From Flavobacteriaceae bacterium UBA7433 (GTDB lineage Bacteria; Bacteroidota; Bacteroidia; Flavobacteriales; Flavobacteriaceae), in assembly GCA_002477565.1 (NCBI GenBank), contig DLQL01000058.1:1-9642 (forward strand): 9,642 nt of DNA. The letters are read 5' to 3'. Below the pieces are notes generated by a model. That model searched no databases. It worked only from the letters and a program-made list of their open reading frames with translations, and was not told where the DNA came from. Position numbers and translations under genes: made by a program. Of this stretch, positions 1 to 7,504 are shown piece by piece. Each line of letters starts with the position of its first letter. Positions within the stretch are counted from its first letter, which is position 1.

Positions 1-1404
1 TTGTTGTAGTTCGTCTAAGTAGCTCGCGTAGAAGTCAATTCTTTGAAGCAGGAATGCTTGCTGAGAACGGAAATAGGCAAAGCGTGTTTTTACTTTGTTT
101 ACAAAATTAGGGTCTTGAAAAAGCCTGCGGTACCAAGCATTGTCTTTGACCCAAAAACCTTCTGGATATTCACATTCGGAATAATTTACATTCCCAAAGG
201 CCAAGTCAAAATCCCAAAGAGGCCCCATTTTTATTTTTTCACCAGGAATCACATTGAGGTAAATACTCGAGTAATTTCGAGCATCTTGATTTTTTGTAAT
301 TTCATTGATCAAATACCAATCGACAAAACTATCCACATCAATGTATTTTTGATAGCCTTGGGTTGGGTTGGAAAAAGTGCTTGATTTTAGCACGTTTTCA
401 AATTCAGTTATCCACTCTTTGATGTAGTTGTATTCGGTGCTTCCATAATTTAGTTTTGGCGCTTTGATGTTGATTAAAAACTCATCAGTTTCAAAATACA
501 CATCATCAAAATCCAATCTGTCGAATTGATCGATTTCCAAAAGATAACCTGTCTCTCCAACATCGACACGGTTGTTTCCTTGTTCTATTTTTTGGCAAAC
601 GTGGTAGCCTCCTAGGAACTCATTGTTGAGGTGCACTTCGGAATAGACACTTTGCGGCGTCCAATCTAGCTTGCTAATGTATCCCATTTCAAAAGCAATC
701 TTATTACGCATCAGTGTTTTGTCCGAATGTTCTGCGAGAAAAATCCATCTTTTGTCCGATTTCATTCCATACATACGGGTCTTTTCTGCCATGTTCAATT
801 GGTATGATTTTTTATCGTGCAAGCCCCATGTAGAGTTGCCTCTACCACGAATTTTCATGAGGGCATCGCTCAGATCTTCTTCTTCTTCTTCTTGAGAGAT
901 GCCGGAGATCGAAATGCTTCCTTCTTGGTAATTTTCTTTGCTGACAATAGGAGAACCGTCATTCGTATTGATATAAGTTGTGGAGATCTCGCCAACTTCA
1001 GGCTCATCTATTTTATTGATAAGCGTTACTCGATAGGATTTACTTTCGCCATCGTCTGTCCTAACCGTATAGTTGATAGGTACGTTGAAGTTGTTTTGGC
1101 TAAGCCCACTGACTTGTTCGGTGTCATTAACGTAAACCGCTGCTCCATCGAAGATAAAAGTAGCGATTAAGTTTTCCGCATTGTTTGACGAAGGCAGTAC
1201 CCCTTCTATGGTTTTTCCTTTAATATCTAAATAGACATCTTCAGTCAATTGTTCGTTGTTGCTTGCCAAGAAGGAAAAAGAACGGATCAAAGGTTTTGTT
1301 GTTGGTGTATCGATGCTGATTTCGGAATCTTTGGTACAGGAACCGAGAATTCCCAAAAGGAAGAGGATACTTAGGAATGCTATTTTTGGATTGGAGGATT
1401 TCAT
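1..1404 (-). CDS. CotH-kinase-family lipoprotein, C-terminus cut by window edge
   Basis: Open frame of 468 codons from ATG at 1404 with no stop before base 1, so the C-terminus is missing. Residues 1-23 are a lipoprotein signal (hydrophobic core, lipobox LGSC, Cys23), giving an envelope-anchored protein. Residues about 38-130 resemble the beta-sandwich modules common in Bacteroidota surface proteins (start IRSFSF, end YRVTLIN). Residues about 180 onward carry CotH kinase motifs: RGRGNSTW (186-193), KKSYQL (198-203), a lysine/arginine stretch DKTLMRN (228-234), FLGGYHVCQKIE (263-274), and the acidic metal-site motif GPLWDFDLAFGN (394-405). CotH proteins are atypical protein kinases first known from Bacillus spore coats; environmental bacterial members are mostly uncharacterised. 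The Glu usual in the LxExI stretch appears to be Gln271. An in-frame ATG at 1434 would add ten residues; 1404 is preferred because it gives a compact signal peptide. It lies 254 bp beyond the GH3 gene and a likely terminator, so it is probably transcribed separately. Family assignment is firm; substrate is unknown. Confidence 0.9.
   Translation of the reverse strand, partial: MKSSNPKIAFLSILFLLGILGSCTKDSEISIDTPTTKPLIRSFSFLASNNEQLTEDVYLDIKGKTIEGVLPSSNNAENLIATFIFDGAAVYVNDTEQVSGLSQNNFNVPINYTVRTDDGESKSYRVTLINKIDEPEVGEISTTYINTNDGSPIVSKENYQEGSISISGISQEEEEEDLSDALMKIRGRGNSTWGLHDKKSYQLNMAEKTRMYGMKSDKRWIFLAEHSDKTLMRNKIAFEMGYISKLDWTPQSVYSEVHLNNEFLGGYHVCQKIEQGNNRVDVGETGYLLEIDQFDRLDFDDVYFETDEFLINIKAPKLNYGSTEYNYIKEWITEFENVLKSSTFSNPTQGYQKYIDVDSFVDWYLINEITKNQDARNYSSIYLNVIPGEKIKMGPLWDFDLAFGNVNYSECEYPEGFWVKDNAWYRRLFQDPNFVNKVKTRFAYFRSQQAFLLQRIDFYASYLDELQQ
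876..893. repeat. Trinucleotide microsatellite (CTT)6 inside the CotH gene
   Basis: Six perfect CTT units on the plus strand. On the coding strand they contribute to a run of GAA codons giving five consecutive Glu (residues 172-176) followed by Asp, between the N-terminal beta-sandwich-like region and the kinase core. Copy-number changes here would keep the reading frame and only lengthen or shorten an acidic linker. Confidence 0.9.
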
Positions 1405-1595
1405 CTGATTTTTAAGGTTTTTAGTCCCTTGCATCTGAGCTATTGCTAAGTTTTACAGGGGCCGTATGTTTTGATTTTTAGGCCATTTCCATCGCATTCA
1501 TCAATTCCATTGACAAAGAGCAAGTAGGGTGTTTTTATTCGTTTGTTTGCGGGTTCAAGTTACTCCTTTTATGGGAGGATTTTTGAGTTTTTAAC

Positions 1596-1615
1596 TTTGC
1601 AACGATCATTGTAAA
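1596..1615. promoter_or_regulatory. Near-palindromic 20-bp element, possible operator
   Basis: The plus-strand sequence TTTGCAACGATCATTGTAAA reads almost the same on the other strand (TTTACAATGATCGTTGCAAA): 16 of 20 positions match, with a GATC centre. Size and symmetry resemble operators of dimeric LacI-type or similar regulators. It lies about 190 bp upstream of the CotH start and about 45 bp past the GH3 stop. It could also be a chance inverted repeat or a hairpin in the GH3 mRNA tail. No regulator gene is present in the window. Confidence 0.3.
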
Positions 1616-1643
1616 AAACAACAAAAAATCAGCTGTGACTTTT
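1613..1643 (-). terminator. Intrinsic-terminator-like hairpin after the GH3 gene
   Basis: On the minus strand, 15 bases past the GH3 stop codon, AAAAGTCA and TGATTTTT can pair as an 8-bp stem (one G-U pair) around a CAGC loop at 1632-1635, and TTGTTGTTTTTT follows. The stem is AT-rich, so its strength is uncertain, but position and U-rich tail fit termination of the operon ending with GH3. Confidence 0.45.
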
Positions 1644-1658
1644 ATCTACAGGTGGGTT

Positions 1659-3947
1659 TTAATTTTTTATAAAAACCTCTTTTTGGATTCTTTTTTTAGG
1701 GTGTCCACCCACAGTCAGTTGAAAACTTCCAGGTTCGACGAGCCACTTGTTTTCCAATCCAATAGAGGCAAAGTCTTTGGCTTGCAATTGAAAGGATACA
1801 GTTTGGGTTTCGCCAGGTTGCAGGTTTATTTTTTCAAACCGGACCAGTCTTTTAACATCTGGAGAGACCGTAGCGATGAGGTCTTTGAGGAAAAGCTGAA
1901 CGACTTCTTTTCCTGCTCGGTTTCCTGTATTTTGAACATTTACTTCAAAGTTGATTGTTTCTGAACTTGACAGGCTGTCCTTGTCAGTACGCACCTCTGA
2001 ATACGCAAAGGAAGTATAGGAAAGCCCCTGCCCAAACTCGTATTGCGGATAAAAACCGTCAAAAGCCCAGTTGACATCTCTTATGTCTGTCTTTTTGTGA
2101 AAATAGGGAAGCGCATTTCCAGAATATTTTGGGTAAGTATAGGGCAATTTTCCACTTGGGTTGGTCTTGCCGTACAAAATGTCTGAAAGAGCACGACCTC
2201 CTTCGTCTCCGGGAAGATAGGCCATCACCACAGCATCTGCGAGCGGTTCGATTTCTCTGATAATTCTAGGTCTTCCTTGCACCAAGACAAGCACGAGGGG
2301 CTTGTTGTATACGGCGAGTTTTTTGACCAATTCTTGTTGGGCTTTTGGCAATGCCAATTCATTGATGTCTGAGGGTTTTTCAGTGGCTGGAATTTCTCCC
2401 AAACAGACCACGATACAATCCGCCTCTTTTGCCATCTTTACGGCTGTTGAAGTGTTGAGGTCCTCTGTGTAATTAGTTCCTGCGACGTAGTTGAGATTTG
2501 CCTTGCCAACTTCTTTTTGGATGGCGTCTAAAATCGTGAGTTTGGTCGGGTCGTTGTATCGGGTGTCTCTTCCCAAAAAGGTTCTGGACCAAGCGCCGTT
2601 TAACATGTTGATGGAGTGAGCAGCATAGCCCGTGACCAACACTTTTTTCGAAGCGTCTAAAGGAAGCACATTTTCGTTGTTCTTTAAAAGAGTAATGGCT
2701 TCACTTGCCATTTGATAGTTTTCCTCGCTGTGTTTTTGACTGGCAAATTCAGGGTATTCCTTTGGAGAGCTGTAAGGAACTTCAAACAAATTCAAGTCAA
2801 ATTTAAGGCGCAGGACACGTGTGACGGCATCGTCAATGCGCGCCATGGAAATTTCCTTGTTGTTGGCCAAGTCTACGATGTGATCAACGACCTTCGCATC
2901 GTAGGGGTTCATCAATAAATCCAAACCTGCGTTGACCGCCAATTTTGTCGCTTCTCGTAAATTTTCAGCACTGTGATGGGCTTTGACCAAAAATTCTACA
3001 TCGCTGAAATCGGAAATGACCACACCCTGAAATTGGAGTTCTCCTTTGAGGATGTCGGTGATGTAGGTTTTGTTGATGTGGCAAGGAATCCCGTTGACGG
3101 CGTTGGAGCTGATCATGACACCTTTCGCCCCGGCGGCAATGGCCTTTTCAAAAGGAGGCAAAAAATACTGTCTCAGACTGTTTTCTGGGATCAGTGCATT
3201 GGCCCTGTCTTTTCCGTTTTTACCGGCACCGTAACCGATAAAATGTTTCAAACAAACGGCTGTTTGTTTCGGGTTTTTCAAGGAAGTTCCATGCGATCCT
3301 TTTGTATAGGCAGCGCCCATTTCAGCGACCAAGTAAGGATCTTCGCCAAAACTCTCAGCGATACGACCCCAAAGTGGGTTTGCAGCGATGTCGATGTTCG
3401 GGTTGAAATTCCAAGGCAAAGAGGCTGCTCGCGACTCATAAGACGTGATTTCAGCACTTCTTTCACACAGTGCTCGGTTCCAAGTTGCCGCAAGGGCAAT
3501 CTGTTGGGGTAAGAGCACAGATCCTTTGATATAATTGGCTCCGTGTATGTTGTCTATCCCATACAATACGGGAATTCCCAAACGCGTTTTCAGCATGGCC
3601 GAATCCTGTATTGTTTTTACGATTTGAAACCAAGCATTGGGATCTGCCAAATAGCCTGGGGTATTGTGAATGGACCCCACGCCGACTTTTTGTATGAATT
3701 TTCTAAATTTTACAGGGTCAAATTCGGCACGGTCTCTTTCCGACCAATAGTCTCCTTTTAAAATCGTTGGCAATCCAATATTCAACATTTGCCCTGCTTT
3801 TTCTCGCAGCGTCATCTGTTTTAATATTTCGGCGATTTTCACTTCTGTTTCCGGATCCAAACCCGCTGCTTGTTGATGCTCAACTGTCGTCGGTGCACAA
3901 TTCCACAGAAGGAACACACTGCAAAAGAGAAGGATTGCCTTTTTCAT
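1659..3947 (-). CDS. GH3 family beta-glucosidase, lipoprotein-type signal
   Basis: 762 residues, full length for a BglX-type GH3 enzyme, which removes beta-linked glucose from the non-reducing end with retention. The N-terminus (KK, hydrophobic stretch, WNC at 15-17) looks like a lipoprotein signal, so it should act in the periplasm or at the cell surface. The GH3 N-domain shows GIDNIHG (130-136), a GRIAESFGEDPYL stretch (194-206), KHFIGYG (234-240) and the nucleophile motif GVVISDFSD with Asp313. The second domain has CLGEIPATE (515-523); Glu523 aligns by position with the acid/base Glu of exo-beta-glucanases such as barley ExoI. A C-terminal fibronectin-III-like domain (about 650-757) ends the protein, with the usual VKRLVRFEKINLQPGE stretch. 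Its ATG (3947-3945) directly follows the TAA of the phosphorylase gene, so translation is probably coupled. Beta-1,3-glucosidase activity is inferred from the neighbours; beta-1,4 or beta-1,6 activity is also possible. Confidence 0.93.
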   Translation of the reverse strand: MKKAILLFCSVFLLWNCAPTTVEHQQAAGLDPETEVKIAEILKQMTLREKAGQMLNIGLPTILKGDYWSERDRAEFDPVKFRKFIQKVGVGSIHNTPGYLADPNAWFQIVKTIQDSAMLKTRLGIPVLYGIDNIHGANYIKGSVLLPQQIALAATWNRALCERSAEITSYESRAASLPWNFNPNIDIAANPLWGRIAESFGEDPYLVAEMGAAYTKGSHGTSLKNPKQTAVCLKHFIGYGAGKNGKDRANALIPENSLRQYFLPPFEKAIAAGAKGVMISSNAVNGIPCHINKTYITDILKGELQFQGVVISDFSDVEFLVKAHHSAENLREATKLAVNAGLDLLMNPYDAKVVDHIVDLANNKEISMARIDDAVTRVLRLKFDLNLFEVPYSSPKEYPEFASQKHSEENYQMASEAITLLKNNENVLPLDASKKVLVTGYAAHSINMLNGAWSRTFLGRDTRYNDPTKLTILDAIQKEVGKANLNYVAGTNYTEDLNTSTAVKMAKEADCIVVCLGEIPATEKPSDINELALPKAQQELVKKLAVYNKPLVLVLVQGRPRIIREIEPLADAVVMAYLPGDEGGRALSDILYGKTNPSGKLPYTYPKYSGNALPYFHKKTDIRDVNWAFDGFYPQYEFGQGLSYTSFAYSEVRTDKDSLSSSETINFEVNVQNTGNRAGKEVVQLFLKDLIATVSPDVKRLVRFEKINLQPGETQTVSFQLQAKDFASIGLENKWLVEPGSFQLTVGGHPKKRIQKEVFIKN

Positions 3948-3950
3948 TTA
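3945..3950 (-). other. TAA-ATG junction: phosphorylase stop abuts GH3 start
   Basis: The minus strand reads TAAATG: the phosphorylase stop (3950-3948) and the GH3 start (3947-3945) have no base between them. No Shine-Dalgarno motif precedes the start. This argues for one mRNA and coupled translation of the two genes. Confidence 0.9.
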
Positions 3951-6900
3951 TCGAAGGGATGATTTGTTGATGGAAACTACGAGTTGTTCAATTTTACCAT
4001 TTCTTTCGAAGAGGTTGTTGCTCGTTTCTTTGTCGAGTTGAAGGCTGTCAAATTTGACAACGGATGCCGATCTTTGTTGCACTTCGATGCCTTCTTTGTC
4101 TGCCAATTGAAAAACAATTGGAATTTGACAGTAGGTAAAACAAAGTGAGTTGGGCTTCAACGAGATTTTTTTGGCTTCTTTGTGAACATCGATGTAACGG
4201 AACACTTCGGAAGTTTTCAAAAACGCTTCTTCTTTTAAGAGTTGAATGTTGAATCCTAATTTTCCTTCTTTGACAGCAATGCCCAATTCTCCAAATCGAC
4301 TCAAGACATCTTCTTTTACTTGTCCGGTCATTCCGGGTTGTTGAGCACCTTTACCTGCTGGGGTATGCGAATAAGGATCGGTCGGGAAGGCTCCGTACAA
4401 TTCTGGAGATTTGTGAACGCCAATTCCGTCGTTGATTTCGAAATAGTGCTGTACCAAGCCGTCAACAACGTCTTTGCTTTCTTTTGCGTGGATCGCAGTC
4501 AGTGCAGTCTCTTGCGTGGCCAACAATAGTTTTGAAACCATGTGCCAATAGATGGAGCCCAATCCTTCATAACCAAAAAAGGTCCCCGATCTTCCCGTGA
4601 AGGATTTGTGATCAAACAAGTTTTCAAAGGTGTTGAATACCTGGGCACTGTCTGTTTTTACCAATTTTTGAAAGTGCTCTGGAAGTTTTTCCAAGGCTTC
4701 TTTCAAACTGTTGGCGTTGTTGAAGTTGCCATTGAAATGGTAGACGCCTTGTAGGTCTTGTTCCAAGATTTGTGTATTTCCCTCTTTTACAAGCTGGCTT
4801 AACAAAGCGGAGTCTTCCACGTCTTTTGCGGGAATGGTGTTTTTATGGATGTAAATGGGCAATTGTTTGTCCGGGTACAACACATAGCTGTATTGGTCTT
4901 TTCGATACAAAGCACTTGCTTTTAAGGCATCCAAAAGCGCCAAACTTTTTTCGGAAGAAATGCAATTGGATCCCAAGATGGCAACTTGTCCTTCTAACAT
5001 CTCTGGGAGGTTTGAAATACGGATTTCTTCATCGTTTGTAAGCGACATCAAATTGTAAGAATGGTACAAGTTGTCAGCTCTTTTGTTTGCGGCAATGGTG
5101 TGGTCCAAAAAGTCCAATGCGAGCTTTAAGAACTGTAGGAGTTCACTTTTTGGCAGCTGTGTTTTGTCGCCACTAAAATTCGAGTTGTAGATGGTTGTTC
5201 TGTATGTGCTTCCGGCTTTCCCGAGTCCGTCGAGAATCTGTTTGCGTTCACGATCTGTTATTTTTCCGTCGAGTTTTCCACGAAACTGTTCAAAGGTGTG
5301 GTGTATTTCCTTGAAAAATTCAGCCAATTCGGAAGAAAGCGCCAGCTCTTTTCCGAGTCCTTGTGCAGCGGTTTTCTCAAAGAATTTCAGGAAACGTCTC
5401 AAGTAGTAAAGCGTCACCATGGAAACACCGTTTCCAACAAGCGCATTGTTGGCATCGTTCCATTCGGGCCTTTGTGTGTTCATCCAAATGCCTCCTTCTG
5501 GAATGAAATTGGAAATTTTAGAGAGGACTGTTGCCAGTAGTTTTTCGATTCCATTCACTTTGTAAATGGTGTCGTTTTGCGCGCGCAACAAAGCGCCATC
5601 TGCGCCCAATTCTTCTTTTCTATTTCGGATGGTTTGGTCCAGTGCATCGTCAAAAGAGATCGTGTCTTTGGGGTCTTTCAGTGTCTCTGCATAGCTTTTG
5701 ATTTTGTAAGGCACGTTTGCATAGACAAAAAGGTCTTTGTCAAATAGTTCTGCCAATCGGTCCGGCTGGTGGTTTTCTATAAATTCCAAGAATTTTAGGA
5801 GGTAGACAATTTGGTGGTCTCCCCAATATCCGATAAACGACCAAGCATCGTCTGGTTCAATGGTTTCCCAATCAAACCCATCTTTTGTGACACGATAAGG
5901 GTTGTATCCTTCGAAAGTAGTGGCGTTTAAAAATTTGTGGATCATGTTTTCAATGAACTCAGGATAGGCGTGTGCCAAGGTTTCCCAGTTTTGAAAAATA
6001 TCCCTCCAGTTGCCTTCGTAGTCGAGTATTTTCGACCCGTCAATTTCACTTTTGGTGTTGATGGAAAATTTGTTCCAAGGCCTGCTTGGATCTCCGTGTC
6101 GACGACTAAATTTCAAGGGCAAATACTCCATGGTCAGCCGTTCAAAGTCGGAATCCTTACTTTCTACGGCCAAGGTTTTCAATTTTGAAAAAGGGAGTGT
6201 CTCTGGAAGTCCTTCTAACAAGGTCTGGTTTCTTGTATAGGCTTCGAGGTTTGCTTGCCGAATGTATTTTGTAAAGTAGGCTTGTTCGATTTGGTAATTG
6301 TGATCAAAAATACCGCCTCTCATGTTGTTGAAAAGCACGTTTGCAAAATGACGTGTGTCGCGAAGTGGGTCGGCTGTCAATTGGATCCCGTCTGCCGTTG
6401 CATTCAGTTCAATCAATTCTCTAGTTCCTTCAGCGACGTCTTCCAAAACGGTGTCAAAAAGGTTGTTTTCTGAGTTGATAAGTGCCGCGATGGCGACCAC
6501 ATCAGAAGGACCTTGGTTGACATTGGCGACGAGCATCCATGTTTTTTCACTACCAGCGGCTAGATCGAGGGTGGCGTTTACAAAATATGCACTTTTTTCT
6601 GCTCTTATTTCAGTTTCTTTTTCGAGTTCTTTTCCTTCTCGAAATTGTTGGATTTGTTTTGAGCAAATCAAATAAGAAGGCGTTTCCAATCCTACGGACC
6701 AGGCGATGTTTGCTTTGAGTGCTTCACTGGGTTCTGCGCGGTCTACGATGACAGAACTCAAACTGTAGATTCCCAGTCCAGAGGCTTCCAAAAGTTCACT
6801 TTTTTTATAGGCGTCCACCAAGTTGGAACGGTTGTTTTGCATGTCAGAATTCAATCCGTAGGGAAGTAGGTTTTGCAAGCCGTCCAAAATACTAACTTGA

Positions 6901-7418
6901 ACCGCTTCTTTTTGGTCGTTGCACAAAGTGGCTTTTTTAACAAAACCAAAACGATCGCTGCTCGACCATTGGTAGCGAAAGGTAAGTCCCAAATCTTCGT
7001 TGACTTCCTCAAAAATCAATTTGTTGCCCCAGCTATTTTTGTACAGGTTGCGCTGAGTTTTGTAAACCCCTGCATAGTTGTCGGAAAAAGGTTCCCACAA
7101 AAAGGTTTTGTCAGCTTTGTGAATTTGCAAGAGGGTTTTAGAGCCCGTAATTTCAAAGGACTCCGTAATTTTGTCATCTGTATAGTAAGGAAACAACGCG
7201 TTGTTGCTGTCTTTTCTTCCTGCAGTAAGCCCTCCATTGCTCGCGACAAACATCCAATGGTTGGAATTGCTGACAAGACTCATAAAGAAAGGCCTCATGC
7301 TGTCGTTGTTCGTTATTTTGTAATAGGTTTCTCCTTCAAGAGACCCCAAGCTTCCTTTGACTTCTTTGTTTGAGAAAGAGGCTTTTTTTTCGCCGATGTA
7401 GATGGGTTTTTGGCTCAT
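3948..7418 (-). CDS. Large GH94-like glycan phosphorylase, probable beta-1,3-glucan phosphorylase (GH149-like)
   Basis: 1156 residues beginning MSQKPIYIGEKK with no signal peptide or membrane segment, so cytoplasmic. The N-terminal part (about 1-340) looks like the beta-sandwich of inverting GH94-type phosphorylases. The (alpha/alpha)6-barrel region contains DDAWSFIGYWGDHQ (523-536) and PEWNDANNALVG (651-662), where Asp655 matches the catalytic general acid of the WND motif. Late motifs SGTFFGYEGLGSIYWH (944-959) and QQPGMTGQV (1026-1034) lie where phosphate- and substrate-binding loops occur in relatives. Cellobiose phosphorylases of GH94 are about 800 residues; the much greater length fits the beta-1,3-glucan/oligoglucan phosphorylases of GH149, with GH161 as alternative. 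Expected reaction: beta-1,3-gluco-oligosaccharide plus phosphate gives glucose-1-phosphate and a shortened chain. The start has context ATAAAAATG, identical to the upstream hydrolase start. It is preceded by an 86-bp gap. Phosphorylase superfamily is confident, family moderately so, and linkage is inferred. Confidence 0.85.
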   Translation of the reverse strand: MSQKPIYIGEKKASFSNKEVKGSLGSLEGETYYKITNNDSMRPFFMSLVSNSNHWMFVASNGGLTAGRKDSNNALFPYYTDDKITESFEITGSKTLLQIHKADKTFLWEPFSDNYAGVYKTQRNLYKNSWGNKLIFEEVNEDLGLTFRYQWSSSDRFGFVKKATLCNDQKEAVQVSILDGLQNLLPYGLNSDMQNNRSNLVDAYKKSELLEASGLGIYSLSSVIVDRAEPSEALKANIAWSVGLETPSYLICSKQIQQFREGKELEKETEIRAEKSAYFVNATLDLAAGSEKTWMLVANVNQGPSDVVAIAALINSENNLFDTVLEDVAEGTRELIELNATADGIQLTADPLRDTRHFANVLFNNMRGGIFDHNYQIEQAYFTKYIRQANLEAYTRNQTLLEGLPETLPFSKLKTLAVESKDSDFERLTMEYLPLKFSRRHGDPSRPWNKFSINTKSEIDGSKILDYEGNWRDIFQNWETLAHAYPEFIENMIHKFLNATTFEGYNPYRVTKDGFDWETIEPDDAWSFIGYWGDHQIVYLLKFLEFIENHQPDRLAELFDKDLFVYANVPYKIKSYAETLKDPKDTISFDDALDQTIRNRKEELGADGALLRAQNDTIYKVNGIEKLLATVLSKISNFIPEGGIWMNTQRPEWNDANNALVGNGVSMVTLYYLRRFLKFFEKTAAQGLGKELALSSELAEFFKEIHHTFEQFRGKLDGKITDRERKQILDGLGKAGSTYRTTIYNSNFSGDKTQLPKSELLQFLKLALDFLDHTIAANKRADNLYHSYNLMSLTNDEEIRISNLPEMLEGQVAILGSNCISSEKSLALLDALKASALYRKDQYSYVLYPDKQLPIYIHKNTIPAKDVEDSALLSQLVKEGNTQILEQDLQGVYHFNGNFNNANSLKEALEKLPEHFQKLVKTDSAQVFNTFENLFDHKSFTGRSGTFFGYEGLGSIYWHMVSKLLLATQETALTAIHAKESKDVVDGLVQHYFEINDGIGVHKSPELYGAFPTDPYSHTPAGKGAQQPGMTGQVKEDVLSRFGELGIAVKEGKLGFNIQLLKEEAFLKTSEVFRYIDVHKEAKKISLKPNSLCFTYCQIPIVFQLADKEGIEVQQRSASVVKFDSLQLDKETSNNLFERNGKIEQLVVSINKSSLR

Positions 7419-7436
7419 TTTTATCTGTTTGTATTT

Positions 7437-7457
7437 TGTAAAAACCCCTGTAAAAAC
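7437..7457. repeat. Two 9-bp direct repeats upstream of the phosphorylase gene
   Basis: TGTAAAAAC occurs at 7437-7445 and 7449-7457 on the plus strand (GTTTTTACA on the coding strand), 12 bp apart start to start, 19-39 bp before the phosphorylase ATG. About one helical turn of spacing would suit a regulator that binds direct repeats, or the repeats may only reflect AT-rich spacer sequence. They are too close to the start for a standard activator site unless transcription begins very near the gene. Confidence 0.35.
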
Positions 7458-7504
7458 GAATGTTTTAAAGAGGTTTGTGTTTTTTATATAATACGTGTTT
7501 TTTA

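Larger units (their letters stand above)
1405..1658. other. Intergenic region between the GH3 and CotH genes
   Basis: The longest gap in the window. It holds a terminator-like hairpin just after the GH3 stop, a near-palindrome at 1596-1615 and presumably the CotH promoter. I found no flavobacterial TAnnTTTG -7 element on the minus strand, no convincing small gene and no RNA gene. Confidence 0.6.

Noticed and set aside
43..384. Plus-strand open frame at the left edge, plus another at 817-1170
   Set aside because: Both are antisense to the 468-codon CotH frame, which carries a full set of family motifs.
1563..1585. Plus-strand CTCC/GGAG hairpin followed by T-rich sequence as a terminator
   Set aside because: The stem is only 4 bp and no plus-strand gene precedes it.
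2973..3512. 179-codon plus-strand open frame opposite the GH3 gene
   Set aside because: It is antisense to the conserved GH3 core including the nucleophile motif; no independent evidence of coding.
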